From contig CAIMSU010000113.1 of the NCBI GenBank assembly GCA_903844155.1, positions 32,361-96,360 of the forward strand: a DNA stretch of 64,000 bases, given 5' to 3'. Positions 34,952 through 42,986 of the stretch are shown here, in pieces. This DNA is from an uncultured Pseudomonadota bacterium. GTDB taxonomy: Bacteria; Myxococcota_A; UBA796; SXON01. The first letter of the stretch is position 1; every line of letters starts with the position of its first letter. The translations under genes were made by a program, and so were the position numbers. Under the pieces are notes generated by a model. It searched no databases, was not told the origin of the DNA, and was given only the letters and a program-made list of their open reading frames with translations.

Positions 34952-35797
34952 ATGCCGGAGCGGCCTGACCTTGAGTACGTCGTGCCGATCCTGCGAGGGG
35001 AGCTGGTGCGCTGCGTGCTTGGGGCGCCGAGGGTGCGGAAGCCGGTCGTGCTGCGGGCGATGGCCGGGGAGCTGACCGGCGAGGTGCGATCGGTCGAGAG
35101 ACGAGGGCACACGGTCGTTTTTGGGTTGGGGACGATGGAGATGATCGTCTCGCCGATGCTGGCGGGTCGGTTTCAACTGGTGCCGGTAGGGACGAAGGAC
35201 AGCGCGGATCTGGCGCTCGCGTGGCCGTTGACACCGCGCTCCGGAGACCAGCCGCGGGAGCTGCGGTACCGCGACGATGTGCAGATGGGCAAGGTGTACC
35301 TCACGAAGCCGGGGGTGCTGCCTCCGGGCCTGCCGACGGTCGGGGTGGATGTGCTCTCCCTCGCGTTCACGGTGCCGGTCCTGGCGGCGGTGTGCAAATC
35401 GCGGCGGGAGCAGGTGAAGATCGTGCTGATGGACAAGTCGGCGCTGGACGCGATGGGGAACGCGTATGCGGACGAGGTCCTCTGGCACGCAGGCATCCAC
35501 CCCAAGATCCCGGCCTCAAAGCTGACAGCCGAGCAGGTGCGGGCGCTCCACGGCGCCATCGTCGAGGTCCTGACCCACGCGCGTGACGAGATCGCCCGTC
35601 GTGCGCCGCCGCTCGATGAGAAGCTCCGCGATTTTCTCCATGTGCGGGGCCGGGAAGGGCCGTGTGACCGGTGCGGGACCGGGCTGCGGACGCTGGGGGT
35701 GAGGGGACACGACGCGTACTACTGCCCCAAATGCCAGAGCGAGGGCGGGAAGGTGGGGATCGTGGATTGGAACCGTCTCCCGGGATCGATTAAGTGA
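34952..35797 (+). CDS. Divergent Fpg/Nei-family DNA glycosylase-like protein
   Basis: 281 residues. Fpg-type layout: MPERPDLE keeps Pro2 and Glu3, the catalytic N-terminus; the helix-two-turn-helix GNAYADEVLWHAGIHP is intact; and the C-terminal zinc finger CDRCG...YYCPKC has its four Cys. Several positions usually fixed in Fpg differ: RRGH where RRxK carries the catalytic lysine, VSPMLAGRF in place of HLGMSGR, DDVQMG in place of DPRRFG, and HDAYYC in place of the RxTxYC finger arginine. It may act on another lesion or bind DNA without full activity. Followed after 6 nt by a membrane-anchored protein gene. Confidence 0.75.
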   Translation: MPERPDLEYVVPILRGELVRCVLGAPRVRKPVVLRAMAGELTGEVRSVERRGHTVVFGLGTMEMIVSPMLAGRFQLVPVGTKDSADLALAWPLTPRSGDQPRELRYRDDVQMGKVYLTKPGVLPPGLPTVGVDVLSLAFTVPVLAAVCKSRREQVKIVLMDKSALDAMGNAYADEVLWHAGIHPKIPASKLTAEQVRALHGAIVEVLTHARDEIARRAPPLDEKLRDFLHVRGREGPCDRCGTGLRTLGVRGHDAYYCPKCQSEGGKVGIVDWNRLPGSIK

Positions 35798-35803
35798 CGT
35801 TGC

Positions 35804-36454
35804 ATGAGCCTCCCGGCGCTGCTTGAACGCCCGCTGACGCGCGTCGTCATCGGCGCCGGCCTCCTCGCCTGGTGGGTTCAAGGGCTGACGCCCTGGACGG
35901 TCCACGCGATCTCGGAACACCGGGCGGACCGCGCGGTGCCGCCCTCGCCCGCGGACGTTGCGGAGAGCCTGGACCTTTTGCCGAGTTCGGTGAAGGATTC
36001 TCCCGCGGTGATGGCCGTGCGCGCAACGCTGCAGCGCGACCGCGCGTTCGTCTCCGCGGAGGGGAACTGGAACCGGCTCGTCGGCGCGGAGTTGAACGAC
36101 AAGGAGCGGCAATTGGCCCTCCAGCTCGCGGACATGCGCGCGCCCACGGTGCCTCCGCCGTCTGAGTGTCGGGAGGCCGATGGCGACGTCGTCGCGCTGG
36201 CTCAGGCCCTCCTCGATGGGTACGGGTACGTCGACCTCCCAGTGGCCGACGCCCCGTCCAAGGACGTGTGGGCCGGGGCTGATCGGCGCACGCGTGCTCG
36301 CGGACTCACGGCGCTGGTGCGCCAGCATGAGCTCGACCCCGACAGCGCGCACGCCATCCTCGTCGCCACGTTGTATTTCCTCGATCAGACAGTCGAGCGG
36401 TCGGACAACCTGAAGCTGATGGGCGATCGGCTGAAGGTGGCGATGGGCGAGTGA
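35804..36454 (+). CDS. Membrane-anchored hypothetical protein
   Basis: 216 residues. A single hydrophobic segment near the N-terminus (RVVIGAGLLAWWVQGL) followed by a helical, charged domain probably in the periplasm. Contains one Cys and no catalytic motif I recognise. Starts 6 nt after the Fpg-like stop, so it is probably co-transcribed. Confidence 0.5.
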   Translation: MSLPALLERPLTRVVIGAGLLAWWVQGLTPWTVHAISEHRADRAVPPSPADVAESLDLLPSSVKDSPAVMAVRATLQRDRAFVSAEGNWNRLVGAELNDKERQLALQLADMRAPTVPPPSECREADGDVVALAQALLDGYGYVDLPVADAPSKDVWAGADRRTRARGLTALVRQHELDPDSAHAILVATLYFLDQTVERSDNLKLMGDRLKVAMGE

Positions 36455-36469
36455 TTCCAGGGCGAGGCC

Positions 36470-36503
36470 CACACTTGACGCGTAAAGTGTGATAGCCTTC
36501 AAT
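36470..36503 (+). promoter_or_regulatory. Candidate promoter with overlapping inverted-repeat operator
   Basis: CACACTT (36470-36476) and AAGTGTG (36485-36491) form a perfect 7-bp inverted repeat with an 8-nt spacer. TTGACG (36475-36480) overlaps the left arm as a possible -35 box, with TTCAAT (36498-36503) after 17 nt as a weak -10 box. It lies 44 nt before the sigma/anti-sigma-like gene. A repressor or autoregulator could bind here; this is inference. Confidence 0.45.
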
Positions 36504-36547
36504 CCCGCCTCTCCCCCCCGTTCTCCTCGCTCCGCCGAAGCTGTCCC

Positions 36548-38071
36548 ATGGCGCTCCCCATCCACGCTTCCCCCGTTCGCGTCCACCCGCACGACGACCC
36601 GCATCGTCGCCACTGGGGGCCGGTCACCGTCCGGATCGTCTGGGATCTCGTGGCGCTTGGCATCCGGCCGCGTCCGCCGGTGATTCGCGAGGTGCGTGAG
36701 CACGCGCTCCTGTGGCTGGGCCAGCATGCCGACACCATGGAGGCCGAGGACGTCGCCTCCGCCGCCGTCGTGGACTGGCTGCGCCGGCGCGACGGTCGCT
36801 ACGATGCGTTTCCACAGATTGACGGGCTCGACATCCTGCCGGATCCGTCCTGGCGTCAAGCGGTGCTTGGCGGCTGCGAACCGCTGCATGAGGCCGTCTT
36901 CGGGCTCGCGTACGCCGATGGGCTGCCGTTCGACGAGGTGGTGCGCCGCGTTGGCGTCGACAGCGCCTGGGTGCGGGCCGCGCAGGAGGCGCTGCGCGAG
37001 GTCGCGAAGGTGGTCGTCGGGGAGGACGGTGTGGCCACGGAGGACTGGACGGCCGCGCAGATGGATGCGCTGCTCGCGCGGATCGCCAACACCGCCGGCA
37101 ACGCTTGTCCGGGACCGGAGGGGCTGCTGACGGAATTGGGCAGGGCGCACGCTGAGGGTTGTCCGCGTTGCAGTCGCGCCCAGCGGTTGATTCGCGCTGG
37201 CCACCTCTCGCCCGGGGCGTTGTTCGCTCCCGAGGAGGGCCCCGCGCTGATGGCCACGGAGATGGGGCTGCTGTGCCTGCAGGTCCATCCGGACGCGCTC
37301 GTCTACGCTCGGCTTGTCGTCAACCAGCTCGACGAGCACGTGCGCGTCGTCGGCGATCTTCTGCTGGTGCATGCGGACGCGGTGCCGGACCTCGATGAGC
37401 GGCTCGCGGCCCTGACTGAGCGCGGCACGCCCCGTGCGGACCAGATCCGGGGCGTTCGACGCCGGGTCCGTGCGCAATGGGGCCGCAAGGCGATCCTCGG
37501 GCCGGGGCTGGACGAGGTCCGCGAGGCTGTCCGTCATGCCGAATGGGGGTCGGTCGAGGGGCTGTCGAGCCTGCCGGAGCCGCTGCCGCCGCCGCCGTCG
37601 TCGATGCGCTGGTACGGCTCCCTCCTGCTGGCGATGCTCGTGCTCGCCATGGTCGGGGCCTACGCGTGGACGCACCGGGCCCCGCCCGCCGTGTTCCCGG
37701 TCAGCGGTACCCGGACGGGGAGCTCGGTCACGTTCGATGCCCCGGACGACGCCTACGTGGACGTCATCGCCATCGACGGCCACGTCGCCACCTCGCTGTT
37801 CCACAGCGCCGCGCTGGCGGACAAGGGGGGGCTGGCGACGGGCGACGGGCGCTACGCCCTCAGCACGGACGCCGACGAGGTGGTTGTCGTCACCGCTCCC
37901 GAGGCCCTGCCATCGCTGGTGGACGTCGGAGAATACGCCGGGAACCCCGACAAGATCGCCGACACCATCCGCCGCGAAGCTGCGGGCACCGGGGTCGTCG
38001 TCCTCGCCCGCCCGCACGCGATCCGGATCGGGAAGTGGACCCTCGACCCCGGAGCCGTCCCATGGCCTTGA
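36548..38071 (+). CDS. Putative ECF sigma factor / zinc anti-sigma / membrane fusion protein
   Basis: 507 residues. Residues about 30-85 look like an ECF sigma region 2 (HADTMEAEDVASAAVVDWLRR) and about 115-155 like region 4 (EAVFGLAYADGLPFDEVVRRVG followed by a VRAAQEALREV helix). Near 201-208 is AHAEGCPRC, an H-x3-C-x2-C motif like the zinc-binding anti-sigma (ZAS) domain. A single membrane helix follows near 353-374 (LLLAMLVLAMVGAYAW), then an external beta-rich domain of 130 residues. The N-terminal match is weak and the protein may no longer bind RNA polymerase. Its stop overlaps the next gene by 10 nt. Confidence 0.5.
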   Translation: MALPIHASPVRVHPHDDPHRRHWGPVTVRIVWDLVALGIRPRPPVIREVREHALLWLGQHADTMEAEDVASAAVVDWLRRRDGRYDAFPQIDGLDILPDPSWRQAVLGGCEPLHEAVFGLAYADGLPFDEVVRRVGVDSAWVRAAQEALREVAKVVVGEDGVATEDWTAAQMDALLARIANTAGNACPGPEGLLTELGRAHAEGCPRCSRAQRLIRAGHLSPGALFAPEEGPALMATEMGLLCLQVHPDALVYARLVVNQLDEHVRVVGDLLLVHADAVPDLDERLAALTERGTPRADQIRGVRRRVRAQWGRKAILGPGLDEVREAVRHAEWGSVEGLSSLPEPLPPPPSSMRWYGSLLLAMLVLAMVGAYAWTHRAPPAVFPVSGTRTGSSVTFDAPDDAYVDVIAIDGHVATSLFHSAALADKGGLATGDGRYALSTDADEVVVVTAPEALPSLVDVGEYAGNPDKIADTIRREAAGTGVVVLARPHAIRIGKWTLDPGAVPWP

Positions 38072-38508
38072 GCCCGCTCGACATCCTCCAGAAGCAGTTC
38101 AGCCCCGCGCGCCGCCAGGGCTACGAGCCCGACGAGGTCGTGAAGTTCCTCGATGGCGTGCGCGAGGCCTGGGAGGGCACCCTGAAGGAGGTCGCGCGCC
38201 TCGGTGAGGAGCTGACCGCCGCGCTGACCGACGCGGAGCGCTTGCGTGCCCAGCAGGACGAGATCAAGGAGACGCTCATCCTCGCCCGCCGCATCTCCAC
38301 CGACCTGCAAGGCAGCGCGCGGCGGGAGTCGGACATCATCGTTGGAGAAGCGAGGTTGGACGCCGAGCGCATCCTGTCCGCGGCCCACGACGAGGAGCGG
38401 GAGCTGCAGGAATCAGTGGTACGACTCAAGGCGGCCAAGATCCACCTCGTCGCCGAGCTGCGCTCCCTGATCAGCGCCCAGTCGCGCCTGCTCAACGAGT
38501 GGGAGTAG
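38062..38508 (+). CDS. DivIVA-domain coiled-coil protein
   Basis: 148 residues from ATG 38062. N-terminal DivIVA signature: LSPLDILQKQFSPARRQGYEPDEVVKFLDGVREA, split here in description only; the LDI / GYxxDEVxxFL pattern is the membrane- and septum-targeting motif. The rest is a long predicted coiled coil rich in Glu, Arg, Ala and Leu. DivIVA-family proteins mark curved membranes at poles and septa. It is translationally coupled to the sigma/anti-sigma-like gene, which suggests a shared envelope or division signal. Confidence 0.8.
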   Translation: MALSPLDILQKQFSPARRQGYEPDEVVKFLDGVREAWEGTLKEVARLGEELTAALTDAERLRAQQDEIKETLILARRISTDLQGSARRESDIIVGEARLDAERILSAAHDEERELQESVVRLKAAKIHLVAELRSLISAQSRLLNEWE

Positions 38509-38525
38509 GCCCGTAGGCGGGCGGA

Positions 38526-39569
38526 TCAGCCGACGTCACGCTTGCCCGAGCCGTCGGGCGGGTCGATGACGTAGCGGGGCAGGCCGAGGCCGCTGACACG
38601 ACGGGAGAGGTCGGCGTAGATCGCCTGACCTTCCGCGATGGAGACGCGGAAGTGGGCGTTCCCTGGAACCGCGTCGGGGTGGTGGAGGTAGTACGGGAAG
38701 ACGCGCAGGGCGACGAGGGCCTCGGAGAGCGCGGCGAGGACGGCAGCGTCGTCGTTCACGCCGCGGAGGAGGACGGACTGGTTGAGGACGGGGAGGCCGG
38801 CGTCGACGAGACGGGCGAGGGCGGTCCGGACCGCGGGCGTGAGCTCGTCGGGGTGGTTGCAATGGACGAGGATCCAGACGGGGGCGCGCGTTGCGAGGCC
38901 GGCGACGAGGGCTTCGGTCACGCGCGCCGGGGAGGTGATGGGGGCGCGGGTGTGGACTCGGATGACCGTGTGCCCGTCGGCCGGGCGGGCCTGGTCGATG
39001 GCGTCGTAGAGGCGGTCGTCGCGGATGGCGAGCGGGTCGCCACCGGAGAGGATGACCTCGCGGGCGCCCGAAGTGCGCGCATACGCGAGCATTGCAGCCC
39101 ATTCTTCGGGGTTCGGGTCCTCGCCCGTGCCGGGGTTGTGGTCGGCCCGGAAGCAGTAGCGGCAGTAGAGGTGGCAGCGCTTGGTGAGCAGCAGCAGCAC
39201 GCGATCCTCGTGCTTTCGGACGACCCAGGGGAGCGGGCTGCGGGCCTGTTCGCCGACGGGATCGGGCACGTCACCGGCGTCCGCGAGCAGCTCCCGTGCG
39301 TCGGGGAGCGCCTGGACCAGCAGGGCGGTCTGGCCGGCGCTGGCCCAGTCCCGGGGCACGCGGATGGGAAAACGGGCGTCGATCGCCGACCAGTCGACGC
39401 TTGCGAGCGCTGGATGCCGCCGCAGCAGCTCTGGTCGGCCGATCGTCGGACCCGCGCTGGGATCCGGGTCATTGAGCGGGTTGGCCGCGGGCGACCCGGC
39501 GTGATAGCCGCCGGTTCGCTGGCGTTGCTGCCCGCTTCCCCCTTGGCTTTCCTTCGGAGACTGCACCAT
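38526..39569 (-). CDS. epmB: EF-P beta-lysylation pathway lysine 2,3-aminomutase (EpmB/KamA family radical SAM)
   Basis: Radical-SAM, PLP-dependent aminomutase. 347 residues. The iron-sulfur motif TKRCHLYCRYCFR is near residue 130, with the SAM-binding SGGDPLAI (GGDPL) later, and the KamA-family PYYLHHPD and GNAHFRV segments near the end. EpmB turns alpha-lysine into beta-lysine for EF-P modification. Its direct neighbour is efp, divergent, which strongly supports this role over catabolic lysine aminomutase. The start is uncertain: ATG 39569 overlaps the efp start codon and gives a low-complexity N-terminus, so a shorter start is possible. epmA is not seen in the window. Confidence 0.85.
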   Translation of the reverse strand: MVQSPKESQGGSGQQRQRTGGYHAGSPAANPLNDPDPSAGPTIGRPELLRRHPALASVDWSAIDARFPIRVPRDWASAGQTALLVQALPDARELLADAGDVPDPVGEQARSPLPWVVRKHEDRVLLLLTKRCHLYCRYCFRADHNPGTGEDPNPEEWAAMLAYARTSGAREVILSGGDPLAIRDDRLYDAIDQARPADGHTVIRVHTRAPITSPARVTEALVAGLATRAPVWILVHCNHPDELTPAVRTALARLVDAGLPVLNQSVLLRGVNDDAAVLAALSEALVALRVFPYYLHHPDAVPGNAHFRVSIAEGQAIYADLSRRVSGLGLPRYVIDPPDGSGKRDVG

Positions 39570-40137
39570 GTCGTACGAGACCTCAGACTTCCGCAATGGC
39601 CTCAAGGTCGAGACCGAAGGGCAGCCGTTCGTCATCGTATACTTCCAGTTCGTGAAGCCCGGCAAGGGGACTGCGTTCACGCGCACGAAGTTGAAGAACC
39701 TCCTGACCGGCGCCGTGATCGAGCGGACGTACCGATCGGGCGAGATCCTGGCCGAGGCGGATGTCGAGGAACATCCGATGCAGTTCCTCTACGCCAACGG
39801 CAACATCTACACGTTCATGAACACCGAGACCTACGATCAGGTCGAGCTGCAGGGCACGATGATCGGGGACGACGTGAAGTTCCTGATGGAGAACCTGGAG
39901 GTTACCGTGCTCTTCTACAAGGGGCGCGCGGTGAACCTGACCCTGCCGAACTTCATCGAGAGCCGGGTCGTGTCCACGGAGCCGGCGGTGAAGGGCAACA
40001 CGTCGCAGGGCGCCTTGAAGGCGGCAAAGCTGGAGTGTGGCGCGGAGATCATGGTGCCGCTGTTCGTGGACGGCGGGGACATGATCAAGGTCGATACGCG
40101 GGAGAGCGGGTCGTACGTGAGCCGCATCGGGAAGTAG
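39568..40137 (+). CDS. efp: Elongation factor P
   Basis: Helps ribosomes through polyproline stretches. 189 residues with three beta-barrel domains: MSYETSDFRNGLKVETEGQP, the modification loop VKPGKGTAFTRTKLKNL, and the C-terminal PLFVDGGDMIKVDTRE with YVSRIGK. Lys33 in PGKG is the expected beta-lysylation site (K34 in E. coli). A Shine-Dalgarno-like CGGAGA precedes ATG 39568. Several proteins in this window have long Pro runs (for example the DivIVA neighbour PLPPPPSS), which fits a need for EF-P. A strong terminator follows. Confidence 0.95.
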   Translation: MSYETSDFRNGLKVETEGQPFVIVYFQFVKPGKGTAFTRTKLKNLLTGAVIERTYRSGEILAEADVEEHPMQFLYANGNIYTFMNTETYDQVELQGTMIGDDVKFLMENLEVTVLFYKGRAVNLTLPNFIESRVVSTEPAVKGNTSQGALKAAKLECGAEIMVPLFVDGGDMIKVDTRESGSYVSRIGK

Positions 40138-40167
40138 CGGGCGCCGTCGGGCGCTTGGCGGGCGGCA

Positions 40168-40189
40168 CCCCGGCGAAAGCCGGGGTTTT
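40168..40189 (+). terminator. Rho-independent terminator after efp
   Basis: CCCCGGC (40168-40174), GAAA tetraloop, GCCGGGG (40179-40185), then TTTT; a further TTTTT run follows at 40194-40198. It is the clearest intrinsic terminator in the window and separates efp from the hydrogenase-related operon. Confidence 0.85.
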
Positions 40190-40302
40190 CGCGTTTTTGG
40201 GCCGGCTGGCCGCCCGACGCTGTCGCCACGCGTTAGGCCCCGGAAGCAAAGTCCAACTATGTCCATCAATGAGACTCCCGCTCACTCCTGTCCGGTCGCT
40301 CC

Positions 40303-40998
40303 GTGAAGCTCTCCGTTCAGGACGCCGCCGTGACGCTCAACGTCTCGACCAAGACGATCTACCGGTGGCTCGCGGAGGGGCGCATCCCCGGCTACCGCGT
40401 GCACAAACAATACCGGTTTGACCGGGCAGAGCTGATCGAGTGGGCCTCCGCGCAACGGCTCGTGGTCCCGCCGCATGTGGAGGTGGCGGCCGAACACGGG
40501 GAGGTTCGCATCCCACGCTTTGATGAGGCGCTCGACGGCGGCGGCATCCACTACCGGGTCGGCGGGGGCACGCGCGAGGATGTGCTTCGCAACGCCGTCG
40601 GCGCGCTTCGGATCGTGGAGGACGCCGAGCGGGAGGGGCTCGCGGGTGCGCTCAACGCCCGCGAGGACCTGGCACCAACAGCGATCGGCGACGGGTTTGC
40701 CATCCCGCACCTGCGCAATCCGCTGCGCTTTGAGATCCGAAGGCCGATCCTGGCGTTGTGCTACCTGGAAGCCGCGGTCGACTGGTCCGCGCCCGATGGA
40801 CTGCCGGTGGGCATCCTGCTCATCGCGGTCGGGCCGACCGTTCGCAGCGTGCTGAGACTGCACATCGAGGCCCTGTTCGCCTTGCGGGATGCCGGGTTTC
40901 GGGGCGCGGTGAGGGAGCACGCGCCTCGTGAGGCCATCTTGCAGGAGGCGCGTCGTATGGCGGGGTCGCTCCGACGCCCGCCCGAGGTGGGGCCGTGA
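40303..40998 (+). CDS. HTH (excisionase-type) + PTS EIIA domain regulator
   Basis: 231 residues from GTG 40303. Residues 1-50 form a MerR/excisionase-type DNA-binding domain (LSVQDAAVTLNVSTKTIYRWL, YRVHKQYRFDRAELIEW, in description split). Residues about 85-225 form a PTS fructose/PtsN-type EIIA domain: ALNAREDLAPTAIGDGFAIPHLR with the phosphorylatable His in AIPH. No EI, HPr or sugar EIIB/EIIC is present in the window. Its last codons overlap the first subunit gene of the Ehr-type complex (GTGA), so it is probably a dedicated regulator that reads PTS phosphorylation or energy state. Confidence 0.85.
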   Translation: MKLSVQDAAVTLNVSTKTIYRWLAEGRIPGYRVHKQYRFDRAELIEWASAQRLVVPPHVEVAAEHGEVRIPRFDEALDGGGIHYRVGGGTREDVLRNAVGALRIVEDAEREGLAGALNAREDLAPTAIGDGFAIPHLRNPLRFEIRRPILALCYLEAAVDWSAPDGLPVGILLIAVGPTVRSVLRLHIEALFALRDAGFRGAVREHAPREAILQEARRMAGSLRRPPEVGP

Positions 40999-42986
40999 TC
41001 GGGCTCGTCGCTGCGGCGGGTCTGCTCGCGGGCGGCGCGGTGCTCGCGGTGATTCTCCCGTCAAACCGGGCCCGCGGGATCGCAGCGATCCTCACGCAGG
41101 CGCTCGCCTGCGCGCTCGTCGTCGGCGTTGTCGTGCCCATCCTGCGCGGTGCGCCAGCGGTCACCGGGCTGTGGCACCTCTCCCAGCCGGTCGACGACGT
41201 CCCGCTTCGGGTCGATGCCGTTGGCGCCTTCTTCCTGGCGTGGTCCCTGCCGATGACCTTGCTCGGGACGATCTACGCGGTCGGCTACCTGCAGCCCTGG
41301 TTCGAACGCGGACGCAACGGCGCCCCGCACTTCGCTCTCCTGAACATCGTCGCCCTCTCCTTCCTCATCATCTACGCCGTCCAGAACGTGCTCATCTTCC
41401 TCCTCGGGTGGGAGCTGTCGGCCGTCGCTGCCTGGCTCCTGGTGATCTGGGAGTACCGCGACCAGAAGACCCGGTTCGCTGGGTTCAACTACCTCGTCTC
41501 CACGCACGTCGGTCTGCTGGTGTTGGTGGCCGCGCTGATGTACCTGCACGGCCAGACGGACTCGATGGATTTTGCGGACTTTGCGGCGGTGCTTGGCGTG
41601 CCCGGCGGCGGTCGGAGCCTGGTGTTCGGGCTCGTCGGCGTGGCGGTGGCGTTGAAGTCGGCGTTTGTACCCGTCCATTCCTGGCTTCCACGGGCGCACG
41701 CGGCGGCGCCCGCCCACGTCTCCGCGCTCATGTCCGGCGTCATCCACAAAGCAGGCTTGTTCGTCCTGTTGCGCTTCGTCCTCTTGATGCGGGTGCCGGA
41801 CGAGTGGATGGGCTGGGCCGTGCTGGCGATGGGCGCAGGGTCCGCGGTCTACGGGGTCATCTACGCCTGCGTGGAGCGGGATCTCAAGCGGCTGCTCGGC
41901 TATTCATCGACGGAGAACGTCGGGGTGGTGGCGATCGGCTTCGGCGTCGGGATGCTCGGGCTCGCCTGGGGGGACTCCACCCTGGCGGCGCTGGGCTTTT
42001 TCGCAGGCCTCGTTCACATCCTCGGGCACGCATGCTTCAAGTGCCTGCTGTTCTACGGGGCGGGCGCTGTGCACCGGGCGGCGCACACAGTCGACATCGA
42101 ACGGTTGGGGGGCCTCGCCCGGCGGACTCCGGCGACGGCGGTGCTCTTCGGCATCGGCGCGCTGGCGATCAGCGGGCTGCCGCCGCTCAACGGGTTCGTC
42201 GGGGAGTTTCTCCTCCTCGCCGGCCTGCTCGACGGCAGTGCGCCAACGGCGGCGTCGAACGCGGCGCTCGTGTGCGTCGCGGCGCTGTTGGCGACGGTCG
42301 GGGCCCTGAGCGTGCTGTCGATGGTCCGGGCGTTCGGGCTCACGTTCCTGGGCACCTCGCGTGAGCCGCAGCCGGGGGCGGAAGGGCCGACCGTTCCGGG
42401 CGCCGCGGCGGTCATCCCGATGGCCATGCTGGTGCCGATGGGCGTACTTGCGCTCGCCTGCGTGCTGCTCGGGGTTTTTCCCACGGTCGTCCTGGCGTTC
42501 ATGCCCCCGGTGGTGGGCCTCTACGGCGCGGGGACCAGCGGCCCCGCTCACCTCCTGGCGGTGCTGCAGAGCGCCTCGGCCGGCCTGGCGGGGGCGGTGG
42601 TTGTTGCGACGGGGATCGGGGGCGCGCGCGGGGAAGGTGCCCGTCGCGCGGTCACCTGGGCCTGCGGGTACCGCCTGCCAACGCGTCGGATGCAGTACAG
42701 CGCCAGCTCCTTCAGCGCGACGGTCGCGGCGTTGTTCGCCACGTTCCTCGGGACCCAAACGCGGGTGCGGCTCTCGCGCCGGGCGATGCCTCAGCGCGCC
42801 GGTTCATTTGACCTGAGCTACGTGGACGCGGTCGAGCGGCGGATCTTCGAGGTCCTTGGCCGGGGGGAGGCGTTTTTTGTGCGCTCGGCCGTGGCGGTGC
42901 CCGAAGAGCCCCGGTTCGCCTTCGCTGCGGGCCTGGCGGTGCTCCTCTGCATGGCGGGCTGGCTGCTCTCGGAGTCGACGCTGTGA
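40995..42986 (+). CDS. Ehr-type complex, HyfB/NuoL-like antiporter subunit
   Basis: 663 residues, about 16 membrane helices. Mrp/NuoL-type ion-channel landmarks are all present: FLLGWELSAVAAWLLV (helix 5 Glu), PVHSWLPRAHAAAPAHVSAL, MSGVIHKAGLFVLLRF (Lys), LKRLLGYSSTENVG, GHACFKCLLFYGAGAV, and ISGLPPLNGFVGEF. By family it should pump H+ or Na+ across the inner membrane, driven by the attached redox module. The C-terminal extension (RRMQYSASSFSATVAALF) is as in HyfB. GTG 40995 overlaps the regulator stop; its own stop overlaps the next gene. Confidence 0.9.
   Translation: MIGLVAAAGLLAGGAVLAVILPSNRARGIAAILTQALACALVVGVVVPILRGAPAVTGLWHLSQPVDDVPLRVDAVGAFFLAWSLPMTLLGTIYAVGYLQPWFERGRNGAPHFALLNIVALSFLIIYAVQNVLIFLLGWELSAVAAWLLVIWEYRDQKTRFAGFNYLVSTHVGLLVLVAALMYLHGQTDSMDFADFAAVLGVPGGGRSLVFGLVGVAVALKSAFVPVHSWLPRAHAAAPAHVSALMSGVIHKAGLFVLLRFVLLMRVPDEWMGWAVLAMGAGSAVYGVIYACVERDLKRLLGYSSTENVGVVAIGFGVGMLGLAWGDSTLAALGFFAGLVHILGHACFKCLLFYGAGAVHRAAHTVDIERLGGLARRTPATAVLFGIGALAISGLPPLNGFVGEFLLLAGLLDGSAPTAASNAALVCVAALLATVGALSVLSMVRAFGLTFLGTSREPQPGAEGPTVPGAAAVIPMAMLVPMGVLALACVLLGVFPTVVLAFMPPVVGLYGAGTSGPAHLLAVLQSASAGLAGAVVVATGIGGARGEGARRAVTWACGYRLPTRRMQYSASSFSATVAALFATFLGTQTRVRLSRRAMPQRAGSFDLSYVDAVERRIFEVLGRGEAFFVRSAVAVPEEPRFAFAAGLAVLLCMAGWLLSESTL

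Noticed and set aside
41300..41325. tRNA T-loop-like GGTTCGAAC
   Set aside because: It lies inside the HyfB-like coding sequence and no cloverleaf can be built around it.
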